This document shows, one piece after another, positions 33,198 to 41,527 of a stretch of DNA of 64,000 nucleotides. Both the position numbers and the translations under genes were made by a program. A model generated the notes under the pieces. The model was given only the letters and a program-made list of their open reading frames with translations. It did not search any database and had not been told where the DNA came from. Origin of the DNA: Cystobacter fuscus DSM 2262 (GTDB lineage: Bacteria; Myxococcota; Myxococcia; Myxococcales; Myxococcaceae); contig NZ_ANAH02000067.1 in the NCBI RefSeq assembly GCF_000335475.2, positions 124,001-188,000 of the forward strand, read 5' to 3'. The stretch's first letter is position 1; every line of letters starts with the position of its first letter.

Positions 33198-34226
33198 TCA
33201 CTTGACGCCGGTGGTCAGCACCATGCGGAAGCGCGCTTCGTTGCGCATCATCTTGGCGTAGCCCTCCGCCGCCCGCTCCAGCGGCAGGGTCTCGATCCGG
33301 GCGCGGATGTCCCGCGGCAGGCTGAAGTTCAGCATGTCCTCGGCCTCGACCGGAGAACCGGTGTTGCTGCCCGAGATGGAACGCTCGCCGAACAGCAGCT
33401 CGGTGACGGGGACCTGCAGCGGCTCCGCGCCCGCGCCGACGATCACCAGCCGTCCCTGGCTCTTCAACCCCCCCAGCAGGGGCCCCATGCTCGCCGGACT
33501 GGCGGCGGTGGCGACGATGACGCTCGCGCCTCCGAGCGCCTGGAGGGCCTTCGCCGGCGCTTGCGCCTCACTGTCGATGTAGTGGTGGGCGCCCAGTTCC
33601 CGCGCCATCGCCTCCTTGCCCGCGCCACGCGCGATCGCCACGGTGCGATAGCCCATGTGCCGGGCGAACTGGATTCCGAGATGCCCAAGCCCGCCGACGC
33701 CCTGGATCGCGACCAGCTCGCCCTGCCGCGCCGGCGACTTGCGCAACGCATTGAAGGTCGTGACGCCGGCGCAGAGCAGCGGCGCCGCGTCGACGGAGCT
33801 GAACTCCTCGGGAATCGCGACGAGGCCATGCTGATCGGCGAGCATCGCCTCGGCGTAACCGCCGTCGAAATGGATGCCGGTGATCGGCTGGCTGGCGCAA
33901 TTGACGAAGTCGCCCCGGCGGCAGGACTCACACTCTCCACAGCGCCCGGACAGAAAGCCCACGCCCACGCGCTGGCCCACCTTCCAGCGCGCGGCGACCT
34001 GCCCGCCCACCGCCGCGATACGGCCCACCACCTCGTGTCCTGGCACCCGGGGATACTCGAGGCCAGGGAAGCCGCCTTCGACCGTCAGCGCGTCGGTGTG
34101 ACAGATGCCGCAGGCCTCGACCGTGAGGAGGACCTGCCCGGGACCCGGCTTGGGCAGCGGGCGCTCCACGAGCTCCAACCTGCCTCCGCCCAGGGCTTGA
34201 ACCGCTCGATAGGTAGCTGCGGACAT
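33198..34226 (-). CDS. Zinc-dependent alcohol dehydrogenase (AdhP-like), 342 aa
   Basis: Medium-chain dehydrogenase with the catalytic zinc site Cys in ACGICHTD, His-Glu in VPGHEVVG and a later Cys in ITG region. The structural zinc site is CGECESCRRGDFVNC with four Cys. The Rossmann loop is GVGGLGHLGIQFA. The CHTD motif fits primary alcohol/aldehyde oxidoreductases. ATG 34226 has AGAGAGGAA upstream. Divergent from a TetR gene, with a GACCGGTC dyad in the promoter region, so repression by that regulator is likely. Confidence 0.9.
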   Translation of the reverse strand: MSAATYRAVQALGGGRLELVERPLPKPGPGQVLLTVEACGICHTDALTVEGGFPGLEYPRVPGHEVVGRIAAVGGQVAARWKVGQRVGVGFLSGRCGECESCRRGDFVNCASQPITGIHFDGGYAEAMLADQHGLVAIPEEFSSVDAAPLLCAGVTTFNALRKSPARQGELVAIQGVGGLGHLGIQFARHMGYRTVAIARGAGKEAMARELGAHHYIDSEAQAPAKALQALGGASVIVATAASPASMGPLLGGLKSQGRLVIVGAGAEPLQVPVTELLFGERSISGSNTGSPVEAEDMLNFSLPRDIRARIETLPLERAAEGYAKMMRNEARFRMVLTTGVK

Positions 34227-34260
34227 ATGCGTCGTTCCTCTCTCTGGGAATTGCCTTAAT

Positions 34261-34274
34261 ATGACCGGTCGTAT
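34261..34274. promoter_or_regulatory. TetR-type operator dyad in front of the alcohol dehydrogenase
   Basis: ATGACCGGTCGTAT is a near palindrome around the perfect core GACCGGTC, a pattern common for TetR repressors. It lies in an AT-rich patch 35 bases before the dehydrogenase start, overlapping the likely -10 region (ATATTAAGG on the minus strand). Confidence 0.55.
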
Positions 34275-34346
34275 AAATACGAGGCATGAGGACAGCGGTC
34301 AAGCGAATGGGCGTTCTTTCGTCGCGCGGGGAGCGCCGGAGTGGCC

Positions 34347-34393
34347 GGGTGGCGGCCGGGAGGCAATGGCATTGCCCGTTCGGACCGCCACCC
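34347..34393. promoter_or_regulatory. Nested inverted repeat upstream of tetR
   Basis: GGGTGGCGG (34347-34355) pairs with CCGCCACCC (34385-34393), extended inward by CCG/CGG with one bulged A. At the centre GGCAAT (34362-34367) pairs with ATTGCC (34371-34376) around GGC. The element is 38 bases before the GTG start. It may be an extra operator, an RNA leader structure or a terminator. Confidence 0.55.
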
Positions 34394-34431
34394 ATTATCT
34401 AGAGTGAAACGAGCACAGAGGGAGCGGACAC

Positions 34432-35004
34432 GTGGGAAGACCCAGCATCCGGGAGAAGATCGTGGAGGCGGCGTTGGATCGCTTCCACCTTCTTGGGTAC
34501 AACGCCTGCGGCGTTCAGGAGATCGTCGAGTCGGCGGGCGCGCTCAAGGGCTCCTTCTACAATCACTTCAAGTCCAAGGAGGCGATGGCGGTCGAGGCGA
34601 TCGAGCGCTACGGCCAGAGTGTCGGCCTCGACATCCTGATGGACGAAACGCGCGACCCCGTGCAGCGCCTGCGCGACCACGTCGACTTCCTGGTGACGCG
34701 CCTCGTCCACCATGACTACGAACGCGGCTGTTTGATCGGCAGTCTGGGCAACGAGCTTTCCCACAGCGCGCCCCTCGTTCGCGAGGCGGTCGATCGCGCC
34801 CTGGATCAGTGGACCGAGCTCGTGGAGAAGGCCTTGCGCGAGGCGCAGCGCGACGGGCGGCTCGCGAGCGGACTGGAGCCCGCGCGGACCGCGCGCTTTC
34901 TGGTGAATGCCTGGCAGGGAGCGGTCCTGCGGATGAAGGTCGTCAAGAACCGGGAGCCCCTGGACGACTTCCTCGAAGTCACGTTCCGCTCCATCCTCCG
35001 CTGA
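34432..35004 (+). CDS. TetR-family repressor, 190 aa
   Basis: N-terminal helix-turn-helix (about residues 6-52): IREKIVEAALDRF, then VQEIVESAGALKGSFYNHFKSKEAM, the standard TetR signature. The C-terminal helical ligand domain (YERGCLIGSLGNELS, then LVEKALREAQRDGRL) matches the TetR_C branch of LmrA/YxaF-type and NemR-like regulators. It is divergent from the alcohol dehydrogenase-hydrolase operon and probably represses it until an aldehyde, alcohol or electrophile binds. Start is GTG 34432 with the usual GRPSIREKI. Confidence 0.9.
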   Translation: MGRPSIREKIVEAALDRFHLLGYNACGVQEIVESAGALKGSFYNHFKSKEAMAVEAIERYGQSVGLDILMDETRDPVQRLRDHVDFLVTRLVHHDYERGCLIGSLGNELSHSAPLVREAVDRALDQWTELVEKALREAQRDGRLASGLEPARTARFLVNAWQGAVLRMKVVKNREPLDDFLEVTFRSILR

Positions 35005-35019
35005 TCAGGGGGGCTTGAA

Positions 35020-35073
35020 GCGCGCGAGAACGGGCACCTGTCCTCTCGAGTGAACAGGCCCTGTTCTCCGCGC
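35020..35073 (+). terminator. Long stem-loop after tetR
   Basis: GCGCG-GAGAAC-GGGC (35020-35035) pairs with GCCC-GTTCTC-CGCGC (35058-35073) with two single-base bulges. Inside it CCTGT (35037-35041) pairs with ACAGG (35054-35058). Located 16 bases after the tetR stop and before the GH26 gene. Confidence 0.55.
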
Positions 35074-35209
35074 AGGACAGTGGCCGCGTGGAAGCCGGCC
35101 CGCCCAGAGGGAGCGCTCTCGCGTTTCCCGGGTTTTTGGCCTTGGTCTGGAGTTTGCTCCTGGGGTTGGCCGCGAACTTCAACCCCATCCCAATATGGAG
35201 CTGTCCTCC

Positions 35210-36628
35210 ATGAAGCTGTCGGCCACCCTGCCCCCTCTCTTCTCTCGCAAACGCTTCCCCCGGCTCATGACCGCCACCGCGGTGCTCGCCCTCTCCGCGG
35301 CCTGCGGTGGACCCCTCGAGCAGACCGCGTCCTCCGACGACTCCCGCGGCACCGTCGAGGGCACGCTCGCCGGCGCCCTGACCATCACCCAGTCAATCTC
35401 CGTCGTGGATGCCACGCTGGAGCGCGGTCAAACGCTGAGCGCGAGCGTTACCTACAAGAACAGCGGCACCACCGCGGTCACCGCGAAGAACATCGTGCTC
35501 ACCTCGCGCGCGCCCGGCGGCACGCACGCGAACGGCCCCTTCTACGATCTGACGCCGCGCATCACCAACCGCACCCTCCAGCCGGGAGAGAGCGTGACCC
35601 TCACGGCCACGCGCGTTCTCGCCTCGACGGATCCGCTGGGCACCTGGGAGGTCTATCCAACGTGGGAAGACAGCACGAGCACCTGGCTCGATGGCGCGGG
35701 GTTCGCCTTCTCGGTCGCGGCGGCTGGCGGTGGTGGCACGGACCCGGGCACCTCGGGCTCCTGGCTCTCCGGCGCCGCGGGTTCCGGCGTGCCCTCGGGC
35801 GAGTTCGGCATCTGGCGCGGCACCCCGGTGAAGATCGCCTCCACGTGGTCCGACAACAACCTCAACGCCGCGAACTTCTGGCAGCTCGATCCCGGCGGGG
35901 AGTACGGCAGCTGGCAGCAGAACCTGGACATCGCGGTGGGTGCCTTCGACGCGGGCGAGACGTGGGCCAAGGCGGCCAGCGGCGCCTACGACACGCGTTG
36001 GCGCCAGTCGCTCACCACGCTGAAGAACAAGTGGGGCAGCCGCCCCGGCACGGTCTACATCCGCTTCGCCCACGAGATGAACGGCAACTGGTACCCCTGG
36101 AAGGTCACCGCGAGCGACGCGACGTCGTTCATCACCGCCTGGAAGCGCTACCGCGCGCTGCAGAAGGAGATCTTCCCGGCCGCCAAACTGGTGTTCAACG
36201 TCAACCGTGAGTCCGTGAGCTCGGGCATCGACTGGCGCAAGACCTTCCCCGGTGCCGCGTACGTGGACGTGATGGGCGTCGACTACTACAACCAGTACCC
36301 CTATGTCGCGACGGTCACCGACTGGAACAACGCCATCCAGCAGACCGACGGCTACGGCGCTCCCAAGGGTCTGGCCAGGCACCTCGAGTTCGCCAGGAGC
36401 GTGGGTCTGCCCCTGTCCATCTCCGAGTGGTCCGGCAACGCGGACAACGGTGACTCCCCCGTGTTCATCGAGCAGATGTACAACTTCTTCAAGGTCAACG
36501 GTGGCACCGGCGCCGGCAAGCTCCTCTACGAGGTCCTCTTCAACGTGGAGAGGGACAACAGCCGGTGGATCCTCTACCCGAACACCCGCATGCCCAACTC
36601 CAAGGCGCGCTACCAGCAGCTCTTCTGA
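35210..36628 (+). CDS. Secreted GH26-type glycoside hydrolase (mannanase-like) lipoprotein, 472 aa
   Basis: A signal ending ALSAACGG provides a lipobox (Cys about 32). Residues about 55-170 form a beta-sandwich carbohydrate-binding-like domain, followed by a Gly-rich linker. The catalytic TIM barrel (about 185-470) has the GH26 hallmarks: acid/base Glu in RFAHEMNGNWYPW (about residue 289) and nucleophile Glu in LSISEWSGN (about 406), plus MGVDYYNQYPY. Family members cut beta-mannans or related glycans, so this is an outer-surface or secreted polysaccharidase. ATG 35210 has GGAG upstream; an ATG at 35195 would add five residues. Single gene with terminators on both sides. Confidence 0.85.
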   Translation: MKLSATLPPLFSRKRFPRLMTATAVLALSAACGGPLEQTASSDDSRGTVEGTLAGALTITQSISVVDATLERGQTLSASVTYKNSGTTAVTAKNIVLTSRAPGGTHANGPFYDLTPRITNRTLQPGESVTLTATRVLASTDPLGTWEVYPTWEDSTSTWLDGAGFAFSVAAAGGGGTDPGTSGSWLSGAAGSGVPSGEFGIWRGTPVKIASTWSDNNLNAANFWQLDPGGEYGSWQQNLDIAVGAFDAGETWAKAASGAYDTRWRQSLTTLKNKWGSRPGTVYIRFAHEMNGNWYPWKVTASDATSFITAWKRYRALQKEIFPAAKLVFNVNRESVSSGIDWRKTFPGAAYVDVMGVDYYNQYPYVATVTDWNNAIQQTDGYGAPKGLARHLEFARSVGLPLSISEWSGNADNGDSPVFIEQMYNFFKVNGGTGAGKLLYEVLFNVERDNSRWILYPNTRMPNSKARYQQLF

Positions 36629-36657
36629 GCCGCTGCTCGGCGTCCCCTGACGTCACT

Positions 36658-36694
36658 CACGCCCGGACCCTCCGTATGGGATGACCCGGGCGTG
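36658..36694. terminator. Bidirectional terminator hairpin
   Basis: CACGCCCGG (36658-36666) and CCGGGCGTG (36686-36694) form a perfect 9-base-pair stem. It lies between the GH26 stop and the stop of the convergent histidine kinase (36696), so it can serve both. Confidence 0.65.
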
Positions 36695-36695
36695 G

Positions 36696-37871
36696 CTAGT
36701 TCAGCGTGAGCGTGAAGACCGTTCCCTCTTCCCTCGACGAGGACACCTCGAGCACTCCGCCATGGGCCCGGGCGATCTCCGACACGATGAACAGCCCGAG
36801 CCCGAGGCCGGTACGAGGATGGCCCGCCGGCCCCCGGAAGTAGGGGCGGAAGAGCAGCGGCAGCATCTCGGCCGGGATGGGCGTGCCGCGGTTGGTGACC
36901 GACAGCACCACACCGGCCGCCCCGCGTCGCAGCGACACGTCCACCGGCTCACTCGCGTCGCCGTGCTCGAGCGCGTTCGCCAGCAGGTTCGACAGGAGCT
37001 GTCCGATGCGCTCGCGATCACAGCGCACCCCCGTGAAGTCCCCGTCGGCGGTGAACCGGATGACCCGAGCCGGGTGCGCGCTCTCCAGTTCCGAGACGAC
37101 GTGCCGGAGCGTGGCCGGCAGATCATCGACGGTCGAGAGGACGAGGCCAATGCCTCCTCCCAACCTCGTCCGAGCGAAATCCATGACGTCGTCGACGAGC
37201 CTCGACATGCGCCGGCAGCTCTCGCGGATCCGCCGGACGACGTCGACCTGCCGCTCGGAGAGTGGACCGCGCATCAGCGAGCCCGCGCCCACGACCACGG
37301 ACGCGAGCGGATTGCGCAGATCGTGGCCGAGCACGGCGATGAACTGCTCGCGCAGCTCGGCGGCCTCCTGCTCGCTCCGAAGCTGTTCGCGTGTCGCCTC
37401 CTGGCGTGCCTCGGCGTCGAGCTGAAGCGCGATGAGCTCCGCGAAGAGCTTCATCATCGCCAGGATGTTGGGCGCCCCGAGCGGGGTGGGCCGCGAGTCC
37501 ATCGCGCAGAGGTTGCCGAAGTACTCACCGTTCTTCAGGTAGATCGGCACCGCGATGTAGCTCTCCAGGCCGTACAGCTTCGGGGTGCGGTGGGTGCAGT
37601 AGTGGGGATCCTCGCTGACGTGGCTGATGACGATGGGGGTGTGGGAGTCGCGGACCTCGCTGCACAGCGTGGTCGTGACGTCGAGGGTACCGCCCGCCTT
37701 CAAACCGAAGGCGAGCTCATCGTGCACCGCGCACGCGGTCCAGGTGTCCTGGGTGACTCGCGCGACGAGGGAGAAGCGCAGGCCGGTCGTCTCCGTCACG
37801 ACCCGCAGGATCGTGGGAACGGCTTCCAGGCGGGAGACCGCCTCGACATCGGATGGGATGGACCGGCTCAT
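36696..37871 (-). CDS. GAF-domain sensor histidine kinase, 391 aa
   Basis: Soluble sensor: an N-terminal GAF domain (about 10-150) with CAVHDELAFGL, CSEVRDSHTPIVISHV, ESYIAVPIYLKNGEYFGNLCAMD, then a coiled linker. The HisKA domain has phosphoacceptor His in VLGHDLRNPLASV and the ATPase domain has NLLANALEHG (N box) and TGLGLGLFIVSEIARAHGG (G box). The GAF style resembles phytochrome-like or redox/small-ligand sensors without the bilin Cys. No response regulator is adjacent, so it is an orphan kinase. ATG 37871 starts cleanly before the GAF domain. 41 bases after the aldo/keto reductase on the same strand, possibly co-transcribed. Confidence 0.88.
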   Translation of the reverse strand: MSRSIPSDVEAVSRLEAVPTILRVVTETTGLRFSLVARVTQDTWTACAVHDELAFGLKAGGTLDVTTTLCSEVRDSHTPIVISHVSEDPHYCTHRTPKLYGLESYIAVPIYLKNGEYFGNLCAMDSRPTPLGAPNILAMMKLFAELIALQLDAEARQEATREQLRSEQEAAELREQFIAVLGHDLRNPLASVVVGAGSLMRGPLSERQVDVVRRIRESCRRMSRLVDDVMDFARTRLGGGIGLVLSTVDDLPATLRHVVSELESAHPARVIRFTADGDFTGVRCDRERIGQLLSNLLANALEHGDASEPVDVSLRRGAAGVVLSVTNRGTPIPAEMLPLLFRPYFRGPAGHPRTGLGLGLFIVSEIARAHGGVLEVSSSREEGTVFTLTLN

Positions 37872-37912
37872 GAGTAAGTCGCAGCAGGATAGCCCGCTAC
37901 CACGAATCCGCC

Positions 37913-38935
37913 TCACCGTCGCCGAGCGGCCGGAGCGAGCGCCGGATTGTCCCATCCCGCGTCGGCCGGATGGATGTTCGTCCCCGGCGTGACGATCTCA
38001 TCGATGCGATCCAGCACCGCGCTGTCCAGCATGAGCTCGGCGGCGCCGAGCTGCGACTCCAACTGCTCCATCGTGCGAGGTCCAATGATGGCCGAGGTCA
38101 CCGCTGGATGCCGGATGACGAAGGCGATGGCGAGGTGGACGAGGGACATGCCCGCGGAGTCGGCGAGCTGGCCCAGGGCATCGGCGGCCTCGAGCTTGCG
38201 CTGGTTGGCGGGCTGCGACAGATCATAGCGGGCTGGCATGCGAGCGGCGCGTGGCGTCGAGGGCGCCGCCGAGCCCTTGCGCCACTTGCCCGACAGCCAC
38301 CCGCCCGCGAGCGGACTCCAGGGGATGACGCCCATGCCGTGGCGCTGGCAGGTGGGCAGGATGTCCGCCTCCACGCCTCGCACGAGCAGGGAATACGGCG
38401 GTTGTTCGCAGACGAAGCGCGTGAGGCGCCGCTCGCGCGCGGTCCATTGCGCCTCGACGATCTGCGATGCCGGGAACGTGGAGGAGCCCACGTAGCGCAC
38501 CTTGCCCTGGGTGACCAGGTCGCTCAGCGCCCCGAGCGTCTCCTCGATGTCGGTGTCCGCCGAGGGCCGATGCACTTGATAGAGATCTATCCAATCCGTC
38601 CGCAGGCGGCGCAGCGAGGCCTCGACCTCCTGGAAGATCCACCGGCGGGAGTTGCCCTGCTGGTTGGGATCTTCCCCCATGGACGCATGGAACTTGGTGG
38701 CGAGGATCACCTTGTCACGCCGACCATCGGCCAGGGCCTTGCCGACGATCTCCTCGGACTCGCCCCGCGAATAGATATCCGCGGTGTCGATGAAGTTGAT
38801 CCCCGCGTCGAGCGCCCGGTGGATGATCTTGATGCTGTCGGCAGGGTCCGGGTTGCCCCATTGACCAAACATCATCGCGCCGAGGCACAACGGACTCACA
38901 CGGACTCCGGTTCGTCCAAGGATGCGGTAGTTCAT
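37913..38935 (-). CDS. Aldo/keto reductase, 340 aa
   Basis: NADPH-dependent TIM-barrel oxidoreductase. The catalytic tetrad is visible: Asp and Tyr in INFIDTADIYSRGESEE, Lys in VILATKFH, His in DLYQVHRPS. The cofactor site SAIIGPRTMEQL is near the C-terminus. It belongs to the YajO/Tas-like group of AKR11-14 enzymes with broad aldehyde/ketone substrates. ATG 38935 has GAGGGAG upstream. The frame is open much further upstream (to 39166), but that part has no family match. Confidence 0.9.
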   Translation of the reverse strand: MNYRILGRTGVRVSPLCLGAMMFGQWGNPDPADSIKIIHRALDAGINFIDTADIYSRGESEEIVGKALADGRRDKVILATKFHASMGEDPNQQGNSRRWIFQEVEASLRRLRTDWIDLYQVHRPSADTDIEETLGALSDLVTQGKVRYVGSSTFPASQIVEAQWTARERRLTRFVCEQPPYSLLVRGVEADILPTCQRHGMGVIPWSPLAGGWLSGKWRKGSAAPSTPRAARMPARYDLSQPANQRKLEAADALGQLADSAGMSLVHLAIAFVIRHPAVTSAIIGPRTMEQLESQLGAAELMLDSAVLDRIDEIVTPGTNIHPADAGWDNPALAPAARRR

Positions 38936-39247
38936 GTCTGACTCCCTCTGGGTGATGCATCGAAGTCCCCATGGAGTGCTCACCCACCCCCGCGAGGACC
39001 AACGCGGTGGCTTCCCCGAGCGGAGTGCCGCCGAGCCAGCGAGCCGTCCATCCCCTCCTGGGGAGGTGATGCGATGCACCCGCATGCCGAGCATGATTCC
39101 AGGCGTCCCAGGCATATGAGACGCTTCCATCATGCCCGAGACGCATCTCGCACAGGTGGACTTCAACCAATGAGTCTGGGACCGTCAGAAGACCAATGCA
39201 TATGGGGCACAGTCGTCATGCGCGGAGCGCATATCACCGGGCTGAGC
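38936..39247. other. Gene-free stretch upstream of the aldo/keto reductase
   Basis: 312 bases between the aldo/keto reductase start and the MDR stop. It should contain the reductase promoter. I see no convincing reading frame, repeat or hairpin. Confidence 0.4.
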
Positions 39248-40252
39248 TCACCACTCGAGGCAGATCTTGCCGAAGTGGCGACCCGACTCCTGGCGGCGGA
39301 AGGCGTCGGCGATGCCTTCGAGCGGGAAGCTCGAGTCGATCACCGGCTTGATGCCGTTCGCCTCGATGGCGCGGATCATCGCGAGCTGCTGCTCGCGCGA
39401 GCCAACTGTCAGTCCGCTGATCCGCACGTTGCCCGTCATGATGGCGGCCGTCGGCACCTCGCCGGCGAAGCCCGCCAACACGCCGATGAGCCCGATGTGG
39501 CCGCGCAGGCGGCAGGCCACGATCGACTGCGTGAGCGTGCCGGCGCCGCCGATCTCGACGACATGGTCGACTCCGCGCCCGCCGGTCAGACGCTTCGCGG
39601 TGGCGCCCCAGGCTTCGTCTCGTTTGTAGTTGATGACATGGTCCGCACCCAGTGCGGTCAGTCGCTCGAGCTTCTCGTCGGAGGACGAGGTGGCGATGAC
39701 GCGCGCGCCGGCGGCCTTGGCGAACTGCAGCGCGAAGATCGACACGCCGCCTGTGCCTTGGACGAGCACGGTCTCACCGGGCAAGAGCGTTGCCTCCACG
39801 AACAGTGAGCGCCAGGCGGTGAGCCCGGCGCAGGTGAGCGTCGCGGCCTCGGCGTGGCTGTAGCCGGCCGGCGCGCGGGTGAAGGCGGTCGCGGGCGCCA
39901 CCACCTCCTCGCGTGCATAGCCGTCGTCCGCGTCGCCAGGCACCGAGGAGAAGCTTTCGAGGGTCGGCTCACCGCCCAACCACCGCGGGAAGAAGGTGCT
40001 GACGACCCGGTCACCGGGCGCGAACTCGGTGACCTCCTCCCCCACCTCGACCACGTCGCCGGCGCCGTCGGACATCGGGATGCGCCCGTCGGGCGTCGGG
40101 CCCCTGCCAGTCACGACGAAGTAGTCGTGGTAGTTGACTGAGCTGGCGTGCAACCGCACCCTGATCTCACCCTTGCGAACTGGCGGCAGCTCCGCCCCTC
40201 CGAGCTCCAGCCGTTCGAGTCCACCAGGTTTCCTCAGCCTGATCGCGCGCAT
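39248..40252 (-). CDS. Zinc-free medium-chain dehydrogenase/quinone oxidoreductase-like, 334 aa
   Basis: MDR superfamily: VNYHDYFVVTGRGP and DGAGDVVEVG in the GroES-like half (about 1-125), then a Rossmann half with VQGTGGVSIFALQFAKAAGARVIATSSSDEKLERL, whose Ser/Ser after the second strand favours NADP. The usual zinc ligands are absent, so it is of the quinone oxidoreductase/crotonyl reductase type. The C-terminal region DSSFPLEGIADAFRRQESGRHFGKI is typical. ATG 40252 follows GGGAGGACGGG. Preceded on the same strand by the mini-DUF1629 gene and a LysR regulator. Confidence 0.88.
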   Translation of the reverse strand: MRAIRLRKPGGLERLELGGAELPPVRKGEIRVRLHASSVNYHDYFVVTGRGPTPDGRIPMSDGAGDVVEVGEEVTEFAPGDRVVSTFFPRWLGGEPTLESFSSVPGDADDGYAREEVVAPATAFTRAPAGYSHAEAATLTCAGLTAWRSLFVEATLLPGETVLVQGTGGVSIFALQFAKAAGARVIATSSSDEKLERLTALGADHVINYKRDEAWGATAKRLTGGRGVDHVVEIGGAGTLTQSIVACRLRGHIGLIGVLAGFAGEVPTAAIMTGNVRISGLTVGSREQQLAMIRAIEANGIKPVIDSSFPLEGIADAFRRQESGRHFGKICLEW

Positions 40253-40365
40253 CCCGTCCTCCCTTGTTGGCGGCCGAAGATAGTACGTGCCGATTCCCGA
40301 GAGGGGCACATCCCTCATGCGCGGTACGCCTATTCCCAGGCTGAGCCTCGGAGGAATGTCTCGCG

Positions 40366-40494
40366 TCACACATCGACGAATCGTGTGCCGGTCATGCCCT
40401 CCGCATCCATGGCCTGCTTGAGGTCCTCGGAGACGAGGAGGGGCCAGCGCGAGGTCGACTGCTTGTCGTCCATCAGCTCGAAATACCGTGCCAT
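40366..40494 (-). CDS. Mini DUF1629-like protein, 42 aa (internally deleted immunity gene)
   Basis: A 43-codon gene with a strong ribosome site (GGGGGAGA 7 bases before ATG 40494). The N-terminal MARYFELMDD matches the beginning of DUF1629 proteins, and the rest, WPLLVSEDLKQAMDAEGMTG, matches their end; compare WHPALIVDGETKEALERIG in the full-length copy at 30219. So the middle about 150 residues are missing in frame while start, stop and ribosome site are intact. It is either a deletion relic still being translated or a real micro-immunity protein. It lies between a LysR gene (31 bases) and the MDR gene (113 bases). Confidence 0.55.
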   Translation of the reverse strand: MARYFELMDDKQSTSRWPLLVSEDLKQAMDAEGMTGTRFVDV

Positions 40495-40525
40495 GCGCGT
40501 CTCCCCCACTCCTCCTAGAGCTTCG

Positions 40526-41425
40526 TTACCCATTGGTGAATGTCCTGGGAAGTGCCTGGACGACCTCGGCGAAACGTTGCACGGCCGGAGATTGCTCGTC
40601 TCGCCGGTAGGCGATGGACGTCTCCATCCTCGCGCGCACGCCGGTGAGCGGACGGTAGGCGACGTCGATGTCGATGTTCATCCGCACGATGGACTCGGGC
40701 ACCAGGGTGACACCGAACCCCGCGGCCACCAGATTGAGGCCCGCCATGATGTTGGTGCCGCGGTAGGCGGTGCGGGAGACGACGCCCGTGATGCCCTCGA
40801 TGGTGGGAATGCCCAGCTCGGCCCTCGCACTGGAATAGTCGATCAAGGACTCATTCATCAGCAGCTCCACCGGAACACTGTCTCGTCTGGACAGCGGGTG
40901 ATCGGCGGGAAGGGCCACCATCAACCGCCAGGCCCCCACCCTCGCCGTGATCAGCTCGGCGGGCATGGAGTGCGAGGGGGCCGTGATGAAGCCGACGTGG
41001 AGGCGCCGTTCCATGAGCGCCGCGATCTGATCATTCGGGTGCATCTCGTGGAACACGAGCTCGATGTCCGGCGCGCGCTGCCGGAAGGCCTTGAGCACCC
41101 GGGCCAGGACGCCCGAGAGCGCGGCGTTGAACGAGAACCCGACGTCGAGGCGCCCGAGTTCCCCCCGGCCCGCCCGGATCGCCACCCGCGCCGCCCGCTC
41201 GGCCTGCTCCTGCGTCCGGCGTGCCTCCTCCAGGAAGAGCCTGCCCGCCTCGGTGAGCTCGACCGTGCGCCGGGTCCGGTTCAACAACCGCACGCCCAGT
41301 TCCTCCTCCAGTGACTTGATCTGCATGCTCAGCGCGGGCTGCACGATGCCCAGCCGCCGCGCGGCCCGGCCGAAGTGAAGCTCCTCGGCCACGGTGACGA
41401 AATAGCGAAGATGACGCAGCTCCAT
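40526..41425 (-). CDS. LysR-family transcriptional regulator, 299 aa
   Basis: Winged helix at residues 1-60 (LRHLRYFVTVAEELHFGRAARRLGIVQPALSMQIKSLEEELG), of the CatR/BenM-like type that often controls aromatic metabolism. The effector domain spans about 90-290, with PADHPLSRRD and GLNLVAAGFGVTLVPESIV. It is divergent from the bicupin gene, with an inverted repeat at 41426-41444 adjoining its own start, so it probably regulates both. Confidence 0.88.
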   Translation of the reverse strand: MELRHLRYFVTVAEELHFGRAARRLGIVQPALSMQIKSLEEELGVRLLNRTRRTVELTEAGRLFLEEARRTQEQAERAARVAIRAGRGELGRLDVGFSFNAALSGVLARVLKAFRQRAPDIELVFHEMHPNDQIAALMERRLHVGFITAPSHSMPAELITARVGAWRLMVALPADHPLSRRDSVPVELLMNESLIDYSSARAELGIPTIEGITGVVSRTAYRGTNIMAGLNLVAAGFGVTLVPESIVRMNIDIDVAYRPLTGVRARMETSIAYRRDEQSPAVQRFAEVVQALPRTFTNG

Positions 41426-41444
41426 TCATCAGTCCCGGTGATGA
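41426..41444. promoter_or_regulatory. Inverted repeat, likely LysR binding site
   Basis: TCATCA (41426-41431) and TGATGA (41439-41444) are separated by 7 bases, directly in front of the lysR start codon and about 85 bases before the bicupin start. Spacing suits a LysR dimer. Confidence 0.5.
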
Positions 41445-41527
41445 GTGAAGCCCTTTCTATATATTGGAACTCTTTATCCGGCCACGGCATGTTGTGAGTC
41501 GAACCCGCCTCAGAAAGAGAGACGTGA

